Source: Prevotella sp.
GTDB lineage: Bacteria; Bacteroidota; Bacteroidia; Bacteroidales; Bacteroidaceae
Length of the DNA: 33,136 bases
Reading direction: 5' to 3'
NCBI GenBank assembly: GCA_003447235.1
Contig: DLZV01000006.1
Span: 1-33,136, forward strand
Shown here: piece after piece, positions 23,944 to 30,823 of the stretch
Layout: every line of letters starts with the position of its first letter
Numbering within the stretch: the first letter of the stretch is position 1
Notes under the pieces: generated by a model
Seen by the model: only the letters and a program-made list of their open reading frames with translations
Database searches by the model: none
What the model was told of the DNA's origin: nothing
Made by a program: the position numbers and the translations under genes

Positions 23944-24009
23944 ATCCCGAACAAATCCCGAAGGCATCCCGAACAAATCTCGAGCAAATCTCGAAGGCAT
24001 CCCGAACAA
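23944..24009 (+). repeat. Six copies of an 11-bp tandem repeat
   Basis: Exact 11-bp periodicity: ATCCCGAACAA, ATCCCGAAGGC, ATCCCGAACAA, ATCTCGAGCAA, ATCTCGAAGGC, ATCCCGAACAA. The period is close to one helical turn, so any bound protein would sit on one face. It lies 38 bp before the DUF6078 gene. Confidence 0.9.
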
Positions 24010-24047
24010 ATCAAAAAAATAACAACAATATCAAAACCAAGCACATT

Positions 24048-24491
24048 ATGCCAAAGCAAAATAAAGAAACTACATCTTTACCGACAAATTATCCAGTATG
24101 TGAGCATAGCAGCTGCCCTATGGCAGCTACCTGCTTGCACCATATTGCTTACACCATGATGATGGAGCAGAACGAAGAATATCTGCAACTGATTAATCCC
24201 GCCAGATGCAGCAAAGACGAATCGTGTATATACTATCGCGACAAAAAGCCGGTGATATTCGCCAGAGGATTCACCAACTTCCAAAAGCATATGTACCCAC
24301 AGCAGTATGACCAGTTCATGACAACCCTCATTCTCCACTTCGGACGCAACCAATATTTCAAGCGCAGGCGTGGTGACATTCTTCTTCCTCCTGAGGAACA
24401 AGAAGTGATACGCCAAATGCTCGAAAAGGTAGGAGCAGACTCCAAAATGGAGTTCGATAACTACGAGGAGCACATCAATTGGGATGTCTGA
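24048..24491 (+). CDS. DUF6078 family protein
   Basis: A 147-residue soluble protein that I recognise as the Bacteroidetes family DUF6078; function unknown. Seen in it: cysteines near the N-terminus (CEHSSCPMAATCLHH) and a later pair (CSKDESC) that might bind metal, then the conserved block YRDKKPVIFARGFTNFQKHM, PQQYDQFM, HFGRNQYFKRRRGDILLPPEEQ. It is the only ordinary gene that looks intact in this decayed region besides the transposase. Members of this family are often found singly and scattered in gut Bacteroidales genomes. No clear promoter is seen; the 11-bp array lies just upstream. Confidence 0.8.
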   Translation: MPKQNKETTSLPTNYPVCEHSSCPMAATCLHHIAYTMMMEQNEEYLQLINPARCSKDESCIYYRDKKPVIFARGFTNFQKHMYPQQYDQFMTTLILHFGRNQYFKRRRGDILLPPEEQEVIRQMLEKVGADSKMEFDNYEEHINWDV

Positions 24492-24516
24492 TTGATGCCT
24501 TCAGAGTACTTTGCCA

Positions 24517-24605
24517 GTACCACATAAGTGTTACTCCGGTGTCAGCTAACTGATACTCCAGTACCACCTAAGATAAACTCCAGTACCAGTTGGGTGATAC
24601 TAAAA
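24517..24605 (+). repeat. Four copies of a 22-bp tandem repeat
   Basis: Units at 24517-24538, 24539-24560, 24561-24582 and 24583-24605 (23 bp). Each begins GTACCA or GTGTCA and ends in a form of GATACTCCA; the middle carries CTAAG-like bases. It fills most of the gap between the DUF6078 gene and the fic remnant. A further half unit (AGTGGTACT, inverted) follows at 24605-24613. Confidence 0.85.
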
Positions 24606-24650
24606 GTGGTACTAAGAAAGGATATACATTAACATTAAATCAAGAAAGTA

Positions 24651-25029
24651 ATGAAACAAGAGATAAAAGACATCATGGATAGATTGCTTAAACGCCATAA
24701 GGAGTTAGGAATCTCAGATCAGATAGACTACGAAAAGTCCTATCTGTACTCCATCATTACCCATAGTACAGCCATAGAAGACAGTACTGTGACAGAGGTG
24801 GAAGCACAACTGCTCTTTGACGAAGGCATTACGGCAAAAGGAAAAACTGCATAGCGAATATTTACAGCAAGATATCGACCAATTCCTACGGTCAACATCT
24901 GAAGAAATGGTCGATAAAACGAGAATACAGCAGGAAATGGTCGACAAATGGTCGATAAAGCCTACTTTAGCAGGCAAATTGGCCGATATTATCGAATTTA
25001 TGGCCGATAAAGAAGAAATCAAGACAGAA
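24651..25029 (+). pseudogene. Fic family protein remnant, internally deleted and frameshifted
   Basis: The first 67 codons (24651-24854) encode a Fic/DOC N-terminus: helices followed by HSTAIEDSTVTEVEAQLLFD and EGITAKGKT, close to the inhibitory-helix region of Bacteroidetes Fic proteins. A stop follows at 24852-24854. Another frame continues with HSEYLQQDIDQFL, then EEMVDK and KWSIKPTLAGKLADI IEFMADKEE, which resembles the C-terminal winged-helix part of such proteins. The catalytic HPFx(D/E)GNGR region is missing between them, so this gene cannot make an active AMP-transferase. A piece of that motif turns up at 25271-25294. Confidence 0.65.
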
Positions 25030-25043
25030 AGCAATGTATACAG

Positions 25044-25318
25044 AAGGTATCCATCCGTTTCTTCAACGACCGCGAAGTGCGTGCCGTTTGGGACGAGACA
25101 CTATCCGAATGGTGGTTTCCGTTTTGGATGTTGTTGGTGTGCTCAACAACCAAGACGATTATACCAAGAACAGAAACTATTGGAAGTATCTGAAAACGAA
25201 ACTGAAGAAGGAAGGAAACGAGTTGGTTAGTGCCACTAACCAACTGAAACTTCTGGCACAAGATGGTAAACCTTTCCGTGAGGGCAACGGCAGAACGTAT
25301 TATGCCCAATACGCTCAA
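25044..25318 (+). pseudogene. BRO-N/DinD-like fragment fused to a displaced Fic motif
   Basis: A frame from 25044 reads KVSIRFFNDREVRAVWDE and continues to WWF, then a one-base loss near 25110 shifts to SVLDVVGVLNNQDDY, TKNRNYWKYLKTKLKKEGNE and LVSATNQLKLLAQDGK. This is the start of a BRO-N domain as in DNA-damage-inducible DinD-like proteins and phage antirepressors. Directly after DGK, in frame, comes PFREGNGR (25271-25294), the core of the Fic catalytic motif without its His, and then a stop (25316-25318). The two parts belong to different families, so this is a recombination joint in decayed DNA. Confidence 0.6.
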
Positions 25319-25360
25319 TGACTACTTTGGCACCAAATACGAGTCTAAAACCGGATGGGA

Positions 25361-25396
25361 GGTAAAGAGGGAGGTAGAGGGTGAGGTAAAGGGTGA
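25361..25396 (+). repeat. Three copies of a purine-rich 12-bp repeat
   Basis: GGTAAAGAGGGA, GGTAGAGGGTGA, GGTAAAGGGTGA, then GGAG. One frame reads EVKR EVEG EVKG EE. The tract ends just before the stop codon of the minus-strand GNAT gene (25401) and marks the boundary of the decayed region. Confidence 0.75.
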
Positions 25397-25400
25397 GGAG

Positions 25401-25928
25401 CTAAAGGAAGCGCTGCATCCACAGCGCGTCCTGATACGCGGATCCTACGCAGAGCCAGTCGGTGAGGCGGGCGGTGGTGGCGAAGCCCATCTTCTCGAAC
25501 AAGGCGATGGAGGCCTTGTTTTCCACGCCCACGCAGACATAGACCTGGTGGAGGTGGAGGATATGGCGGGCCGTGTGGATCAGTCTGCCGACGATGGCCG
25601 ATCCATAGCCCCTGCGGCGGTATTCGACCGGCACGACCAGTCCGATCTCCGCCCGCTGGTGGCGCGGGTCGAAATTGACGAAGTCGCCAATGCCCACCAC
25701 CTCGCCAGCCTCGTTCTCCGCCATGAGCCTGACCTGTCCGTCGGCATAGATGTCGTTGCGGGCCGAGAGGATATACTCCCTCAGCACTTGGCGGCTGTAG
25801 GGCACGTTGGTGGTGCCACAGTCCCATAGCGCCTCGTCGTTCTCTATGCGGTAGAGGAAGTCGAGGTCTTCGGGTTCCAGGGCGCGGAGGCGCACCGCGG
25901 GCAGCTGCTTGGCGTCAGATGATTTCAT
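25401..25928 (-). CDS. GNAT family N-acetyltransferase
   Basis: A 175-residue acetyltransferase of the RimJ/SpeG type. The acetyl-CoA loop is RRRGYGSA (104-111) after the beta strand AEIGLVVPVEY. The C-terminal part VYVCVGVENKASIALFEKMGF is also typical, and the N-terminus starts with VRLRALEPEDLDFLY. The substrate is unknown; it may be a protein N-terminus, a polyamine or an amino sugar. The start at 25928 overlaps the end of the upstream glycosyltransferase gene by 14 nt, so the two are co-transcribed. The gene is on the edge of the repeat-rich region but is intact. Confidence 0.92.
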   Translation of the reverse strand: MKSSDAKQLPAVRLRALEPEDLDFLYRIENDEALWDCGTTNVPYSRQVLREYILSARNDIYADGQVRLMAENEAGEVVGIGDFVNFDPRHQRAEIGLVVPVEYRRRGYGSAIVGRLIHTARHILHLHQVYVCVGVENKASIALFEKMGFATTARLTDWLCVGSAYQDALWMQRFL

Positions 25929-27114
25929 TGCCGGTGATGATCAGTTGGGTGGAGGGATTGTAGGTACCGATGAGGACGTTCTCGCGCGGTTCGCGGCCAA
26001 AGATCTCGAAGATCTGGTCGAAACTGTAGGCCGTGATGTCATAGACCACGACCAGGGGCGCATCCTGGGGCAGAAGATCCGTGAGCGCCAGGTGACCGTC
26101 GGGCAGCCGCTTGTGGTCGGCCACGCGAAACTCGCCCGTCAGTGCTTTCTTCTGGGCGATGGTGCGACAGGCCGCTATCGACTCCTCCCGTCCTATGAAG
26201 AGATAGGTGGGGAAGACCTGTCGGGCCCGCGCCAGCAGTCCCATGTCCTTGACGGCGCGCCACCACAGCACCTGCATGAGCGTCAGCGCCGCCTTGCCGA
26301 CGACCGCCGCCTTGATGGGCAGGCTCAGCAGAAAACTCAGGTGGCCGTAGTGTTTGCGAAAGAAGATGAGCATGGCCTCGTAGAAGACGTGGACATAGCG
26401 ATAGGACTCGCGCTGCGTGCTCTCGCCCTTGTAGTGGAGGATGCGGCAGGGCAGGTACCAGTTTTCGTAGCCCCCCTTGAGCACGCGGTAGCTGAGGTCG
26501 ATGTCCTCGCCATACATGAAGAAGTCCTCGTCGAGCAGTCCGACCTCGTCGAGCGCCTTTCGCCGCAGGAAGCAGTAGGCGCCGCTGATGACCTCGATGG
26601 GGTTGGGTTCGTCCCACGGCAGATAGCTCATGTAGTATCTGCCCAGCCGTCGGCTGTTGGGGAAGCGCTCGCAGAGTCCCGAGATCTTGTAGAAGGAGGT
26701 GAGCGGCGTGGGCAGTCCGCGTCGCGACTCCTTGGCGTCGCTGCCGTCCGTGCGCAGCATCCTCACTCCCGCGGCTCCCGCCTTCGGATGGGCGTCCATG
26801 AAGGCGATGGACTGGCGGATGGACTCCTCGCCGACGATGGTGTCGGGATTGAGCAGCAGCACATACTCCGACTCGCTCGACCGGATGGCGAGGTTGTTGG
26901 CGCGCGCAAAACCGAGATTGTGGCGGCTGGCGATCATCTTCACCTCGGGGAAGCGGGGCGCGAGATAGCCGATGGAGTCGTCCTTGGAGTCGTTGTCCAC
27001 CACATAGACCTCGGCGTCGATGCCCGTGAGGGCGCGGCGCAGGCTGACGAGACATTGCTCCAGGTAGTACTTGACGTTGTAGCTGACGATAACGACGGTG
27101 AGCTTATGGGCCAT
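25915..27114 (-). CDS. Family 2 glycosyltransferase
   Basis: A 399-residue GT-A enzyme. It begins LTVVIVSYNVKYYLEQCL, with the nucleotide-binding VVDNDSKDDS (39-48), then HNLGFARANNLAIR, the metal-site equivalent LLLNPDT (86-92) and the catalytic-region acids in FFMYGEDIDLSYR (198-210). It is like the rhamnosyl/hexosyltransferases of the WbbL group. After about residue 280 there is a hydrophobic, probably membrane-associated stretch and a C-terminal extension of some 100 residues (YLFIGREESI, VVVYDITAYSFDQI, NPSTQLIITGNEII) that I do not recognise. It probably acts on a cell-surface glycan at the inner membrane. Confidence 0.92.
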   Translation of the reverse strand: MAHKLTVVIVSYNVKYYLEQCLVSLRRALTGIDAEVYVVDNDSKDDSIGYLAPRFPEVKMIASRHNLGFARANNLAIRSSESEYVLLLNPDTIVGEESIRQSIAFMDAHPKAGAAGVRMLRTDGSDAKESRRGLPTPLTSFYKISGLCERFPNSRRLGRYYMSYLPWDEPNPIEVISGAYCFLRRKALDEVGLLDEDFFMYGEDIDLSYRVLKGGYENWYLPCRILHYKGESTQRESYRYVHVFYEAMLIFFRKHYGHLSFLLSLPIKAAVVGKAALTLMQVLWWRAVKDMGLLARARQVFPTYLFIGREESIAACRTIAQKKALTGEFRVADHKRLPDGHLALTDLLPQDAPLVVVYDITAYSFDQIFEIFGREPRENVLIGTYNPSTQLIITGNEII

Positions 27115-27147
27115 CTTTCTCTCTGTCTGTATAAAATTAGGTGTGTG

Positions 27148-27630
27148 CTATGGTTGTCCTTGGTGGGAGGGATCGTCCTGCATAGGGTCCTCCGCCGGTT
27201 GCTCTTCGGCGCGGCACTCGTGGTCGCAGCGCCGCTTGGTGGGAAAGACGAAGGTGATGGTGAGCAGGTGGATGACGGCCATGTAGAAGAAGCCCACCAC
27301 TGCCCCGAAGAGGTAGTAGAGCAGCAGGTCGAGGACCATCGGTACGCAGATCATGAGCATGCGCACGCTGCCCCAGCGCCGCAGGGCCGTCTCGCCGTCC
27401 GCTATGAGGCGGTCCCTCACGCTGCGGAGGCGGAAGAGATAGAGCGCGCCGGGCACGGTGGCCAGGAGCACGATCGTCATCGCCGTCTGCGCCAGGAAGA
27501 GCGTCGTGCCGTCGGCCGTCGCCCACAGTCCCTCGGCGACCAGCCCCGTCTCGAAGACCAAGGCCAGCAGCAGGAGGATCGCCACGGATCCGAGACACTC
27601 CGTCATGAGTATCTTTCTTGTTTTTTCCAT
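27148..27630 (-). CDS. Four-TM membrane protein of unknown function
   Basis: A 160-residue protein with hydrophobic segments at about residues 12-33, 42-65, 89-108 and 108-130, then a cytoplasmic tail with KRRCDHECRAEEQP and acidic residues. I do not recognise a named family; small proteins of this type stand between recR and a glycosyltransferase gene in many Bacteroidales, which suggests a conserved cluster (from memory). It starts 34 nt after the recR stop and ends 33 nt before the GT2 start. Two Met codons (1 and 9) could serve as start. Confidence 0.8.
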   Translation of the reverse strand: MEKTRKILMTECLGSVAILLLLALVFETGLVAEGLWATADGTTLFLAQTAMTIVLLATVPGALYLFRLRSVRDRLIADGETALRRWGSVRMLMICVPMVLDLLLYYLFGAVVGFFYMAVIHLLTITFVFPTKRRCDHECRAEEQPAEDPMQDDPSHQGQP

Positions 27631-27664
27631 ATTTTAGATTTCTTGTTTCGCGCGGGCCACGGGG

Positions 27665-28285
27665 CTACCGTCCGCCCGTCTCCAGGGGCGTGCGGCAGAG
27701 GATGCTGCGCCCCAGTGTCACCTCGTCGGTATATTCCAGTTCGTCGCCCACCGAGATGCCGCGCGCGATGACGCTCGTCCGCACCCCCGTCGGCTGCAGG
27801 CGTCGGGAGACATAGAAGTTGGTCGTGTCGCCCTCCATCGTGCTCGCCAGGGCAAAGATCACCTCGTCCACGCCGCCCGCCTCCACACGGCTGACGAGCG
27901 AGTCGATCTCCAGGTCGCCGGGGCCTATGCCGTCCATGGGCGAGATGACGCCGCCGAGCACATGGTAGAGACCGTTGTACTGCTGCGTGTTCTCGATGGC
28001 CATGACGTCCTGGACGTTCTCCACCACGCAGATCGTCCTGCTGTCGCGACGCGGGTCGGAGCAGATGGGGCAGACCTCCTGGTCGGAGATGTTGTGGCAG
28101 ACCCGGCAGTAGCGCACCTCGTGGCGCGCCCTGCGCACGGCCTCGCTCAGCGAATCGGCACGTTCCGAGGGCTGGCGGAGCAGGTAGAGCACCAGGCGCA
28201 GGGCCGTCTTGCGACCTACGCCCGGCAGCGTGGCAAACTCATCGACCGCCTTCTGGAGAAGTTGTGAGGGATATTGCTGGATCAT
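27665..28285 (-). CDS. recR: Recombination mediator protein RecR
   Basis: A 206-residue protein with the standard RecR order: helix-hairpin-helix with LPGVGRKTALR (20-30), zinc finger C60-x2-C63...C72-x2-C75, Toprim domain beginning ICVVENVQDVMAIE (86-99), and the C-terminal Walker-B-like region with VIARGISVGDELEYTDEVTL. With RecO (and RecF) it loads RecA on gapped DNA. It is the first gene of the four-gene minus-strand cluster recR, membrane protein, GT2, GNAT. Confidence 0.97.
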   Translation of the reverse strand: MIQQYPSQLLQKAVDEFATLPGVGRKTALRLVLYLLRQPSERADSLSEAVRRARHEVRYCRVCHNISDQEVCPICSDPRRDSRTICVVENVQDVMAIENTQQYNGLYHVLGGVISPMDGIGPGDLEIDSLVSRVEAGGVDEVIFALASTMEGDTTNFYVSRRLQPTGVRTSVIARGISVGDELEYTDEVTLGRSILCRTPLETGGR

Positions 28286-28350
28286 CGTTTTCTGTGCCAG
28301 GGAGTGGGGATGGCGTCAAGCCGTCCGCGCCCTCCCGACGATGGCTACGA

Positions 28351-28842
28351 TTAGTCGTCGAAGAGATAGATGCCGATACCGATCTTCAGTCCCACCGTGC
28401 TATAGTCGCTGTTGTTGAAGGAGTGGTCGTAGTAGATGGCGGGCTCGATCGTCACGCTGCGGTTGATGTAGAAGGCGTAGCCCACCTCCGCTCCTGGCAT
28501 CAGGTCGTTGTAGCTGTGGTCGGCATGGAGATACTTGAGGTTGGCCCCCAGGTAGAGACCGTTCTGGACGATGTAGTAACGGCCGCCGATGCCAGCCGTG
28601 AAGGAACTGGCCGCGTCGCTCGACCCGGTGTGCTTCAACGAGGCCTGGCCCAGCACCATCCAGTTGTCTTCCAGCAAGTAGCCCGCCTTGCCCTCAATGC
28701 CGAGGTTGAGCCCGTTCTTGCCCGTATAGTTGAGATCCACTCCCGTCAGGGAAGCACCCAAGTAGGCCTTGCCCTGCTGAAACTGCGCGTGTGCTGCCAC
28801 GGCGAGGGTGATCATCAGCAGCAAAGTAGTGATTTTCTTCAT
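28351..28842 (-). CDS. Small outer-membrane beta-barrel protein
   Basis: A 163-residue protein with a clear signal peptide (MKKITTLLLMITLAVAAHA, then QFQQG). The rest consists of alternating strands with aromatic ends and Gly-rich turns (KAYLGASLTGVDLNYTG, GLYLGANLKYLHADHSYND, VGYAFYINRSVTIEPAIYY, STVGLKIGIGIYLFDD), typical of an eight-stranded OmpA/OmpX-like barrel. Its role is unknown. The C-terminal strand ends in YLFDD, not Phe, as in many Bacteroidetes proteins. It has a consensus promoter (28895-28926) that interlocks with that of the divergent glycoside hydrolase. recR lies downstream after 65 nt. Confidence 0.88.
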   Translation of the reverse strand: MKKITTLLLMITLAVAAHAQFQQGKAYLGASLTGVDLNYTGKNGLNLGIEGKAGYLLEDNWMVLGQASLKHTGSSDAASSFTAGIGGRYYIVQNGLYLGANLKYLHADHSYNDLMPGAEVGYAFYINRSVTIEPAIYYDHSFNNSDYSTVGLKIGIGIYLFDD

Positions 28843-28894
28843 TTTATTCGTTCGCTTTTAAATAATACTCATCAATTTTTCTGATTCATCCCGA

Positions 28895-28926
28895 CAAAGG
28901 TAAGGCGATTATTTCAAATAACCAAA
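28895..28926 (-). promoter_or_regulatory. Promoter of the beta-barrel gene
   Basis: On the minus strand, TTTG (28923-28926), exactly 20 bp, then TACCTTTG (28895-28902): a full Bacteroidetes consensus match. The expected transcription start at about 28888 gives a 45-nt leader. Confidence 0.85.
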
Positions 28927-28943
28927 AAGAATCCTTAACTTTG
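28912..28943 (+). promoter_or_regulatory. Promoter of the GHL10 gene
   Basis: TTTC (28912-28915), exactly 20 bp, then TAACTTTG (28936-28943). Each promoter's -33 box lies inside the other's spacer. The expected start of transcription near 28950 leaves a very short leader (about 10 nt) before the ATG at 28960. Confidence 0.8.
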
Positions 28944-28959
28944 TGCCAAAATTACAACA

Positions 28960-30714
28960 ATGACCCATCCAAAGATACTTTTACGCCAAGCCTCGGCCAC
29001 GATCTTTGCCGCCCTCCTCCCCTGTCTCGGAGGCCATGCACAGGAGCGCTGCCAGGCCTTCAACCTCGAGACGCTGCCCAAACGCGAGGTAAGGGCCGTC
29101 TGGCTGACGACGCTCTCCAACCTCGACTGGCCCAAGGGCTACGCCACGACGCAGGAGGGCATCGAGCGCCAGAAGCGCCAGCTCACGGAGATTCTCGACC
29201 GCTACGCCGAGGCCAATATCAACACCGTGCTCTTCCAGGCGCGCGTGCGTGCCACCACCACCTATCCCTCGGCCCTGGAGCCGTGGGACCGCTGCCTCAC
29301 GGGACAGGAGGGACGCGCCCCGGGCTACGACCCGCTGCGCTTCGCCATCGAGGAGTGTCACAAGCGGGGCATGGAACTCCACGCCTGGCTCGCCACGATC
29401 CCCTGCGGACCGTGGACCTCGCTCGGCTGCCGCCGTCTGCGCGCCAAGGGACTGCGCCTCAGAAAACTGGATGGCGCGGGCTATCTCGACCCCTCCGACG
29501 AGCGCGTGGCGCCCTATCTGGCCTCCGTCTGCGCCGAACTGACGGAGAAGTATGACATCGACGGCATCCACCTCGACTATATCCGCTATCCCGACGGATG
29601 GCCACGCGCCACGCGCCGAAACGGCGACACGCCCGACTACCGCCGCGCCAACATCAACCGTATCGTGCGCGCCATCCACGAGGCCGTGGAGACGCGCAAG
29701 CCGTGGGTGAAGGTGAGCGCCTCGCCGCTGGGAAAATATAGCGACCTCACGCGCTATAGCAGCCATGGCTACAACGCCCGCGACAAGGTCTATCAGGACG
29801 CGCAGCTATGGCTGAAGCAGGGGTGGATGGAGCAGCTCTACCCGATGCAGTACTACCGTGGCAACCACTACTTTCCCTTCGTGCCAGACTGGGTGGCCAA
29901 CAGTCATGGTCGCACGCTGGCGAGCGGACTGGGCACGTGGTTTCTCGATCCGAGGGAGGGACGCTGGACCCTCGCCGACATCTCGCGGCAGATGGAGGTG
30001 AGCCGATGGGCAGGCATGGGCCACGCCCACTTCCGGTCGAAGTTTCTGATCGAAAACCACAAGGGCATCTACGACTTCGAGAAGCGCTTCAACCTCTTTC
30101 CGGCCCTCGTCCCGGCCATGAAGGGGAAGCGCGACGACCGCCTTGCCCCACCGACGGACCTCCGTCTGGACAGCGGCCTCATCAGTTGGCAGGGCGACGC
30201 TCCTTATTATAATATATATGTGAGCGACCACTGGCCCGTGGATACGGACAATCCCGCCAACCTCCTCCTGGCCCGCTTCGCCCACAAGCAGATAGCCACC
30301 GCTCTGGCGCCGCGCCTCTTCCGTGGGTGGCCCTTCGTGGCCGTCACGGCTATGGACCGCTACGGCAACGAGAGCCAGCCGCTGCAGTATCAGCCGCCCG
30401 TCGCGACGACCTACCAGCCGCAGCTGCCCAAGAACCTCTACCTGGCCAACGATGGACAGCAGCTGGACCTCTCGGAGGCCCTCCGCCCGCTGCTCCCGAT
30501 GGACATCGACCGCTATGCCGTCGCCACCCTCCAGGGCGTCTTCCTGCGCAGCTACCTCCGCCCGCTGCCAGCCACGGGACCGGCCCAGCGCATCGACATC
30601 AGCAGCCTAGCCGACGGCGTCTATTGGGTCTATGCCCACAACAAGCGGACGAAGAAAATGGTGCGCGTCGGCAGTTTCGAGATCGACCGCCAGCAGGTGG
30701 GTTTCGTGCGGTAG
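28960..30714 (+). CDS. Exported glycosyl hydrolase-like protein (GHL10/DUF187)
   Basis: A 584-residue protein with a signal peptide ending near residue 28 (GGHAQ). The GHL10-type TIM barrel runs from about 40 to 385: KREVRAVWLTTLSNLDWP, ANINTVLFQARVRATTTYPS, ELHAWLATIPCG, DGIHLDYIRYP (201-211), VKVSASPLGKY, QLYPMQYYR. These are the marks of the YngK-like family. A Fn3-like part follows (about 395-490) and a small C-terminal domain. Family members are thought to be glycoside hydrolases; the substrate is not established, and a role in cell-wall or surface glycan turnover is inference. There is no good lipobox, so it is probably periplasmic or secreted. The run of Cys near residue 22 is not in a LAAC-like setting. 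Confidence 0.92.
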   Translation: MTHPKILLRQASATIFAALLPCLGGHAQERCQAFNLETLPKREVRAVWLTTLSNLDWPKGYATTQEGIERQKRQLTEILDRYAEANINTVLFQARVRATTTYPSALEPWDRCLTGQEGRAPGYDPLRFAIEECHKRGMELHAWLATIPCGPWTSLGCRRLRAKGLRLRKLDGAGYLDPSDERVAPYLASVCAELTEKYDIDGIHLDYIRYPDGWPRATRRNGDTPDYRRANINRIVRAIHEAVETRKPWVKVSASPLGKYSDLTRYSSHGYNARDKVYQDAQLWLKQGWMEQLYPMQYYRGNHYFPFVPDWVANSHGRTLASGLGTWFLDPREGRWTLADISRQMEVSRWAGMGHAHFRSKFLIENHKGIYDFEKRFNLFPALVPAMKGKRDDRLAPPTDLRLDSGLISWQGDAPYYNIYVSDHWPVDTDNPANLLLARFAHKQIATALAPRLFRGWPFVAVTAMDRYGNESQPLQYQPPVATTYQPQLPKNLYLANDGQQLDLSEALRPLLPMDIDRYAVATLQGVFLRSYLRPLPATGPAQRIDISSLADGVYWVYAHNKRTKKMVRVGSFEIDRQQVGFVR

Positions 30715-30732
30715 CACCGCCCTTCCTTCCTC

Positions 30733-30780
30733 ATCAACAAACAGGCGACACACCCGGGGGTGCGTCGCCTGTTTGTTGAT
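30733..30780. terminator. Long bidirectional hairpin between convergent genes
   Basis: Arms 30733-30755 and 30758-30780 are 23 bp with one mismatch (outer part ATCAACAAACAGGCGAC). It lies 18 nt after the stop of the GHL10 gene and about 43 nt beyond the stop of the minus-strand kinase gene. No long T run follows on either strand, so its strength comes from the stem. Confidence 0.75.
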
Positions 30781-30823
30781 GATTAGGCCGCCTGCCAAGA
30801 GGCGCCTGCTGGGCGTAGGATTT

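Noticed and set aside
22849..24605. Possible CRISPR array
   Set aside because: The repeats are 11, 12 or 22 bp and directly adjacent, with no spacers and no cas genes.
25909..27771. Plus-strand frame of 620 codons opposite the GT2 and membrane-protein genes
   Set aside because: Antisense shadow; the minus-strand proteins have clear motifs and coupled starts and stops.
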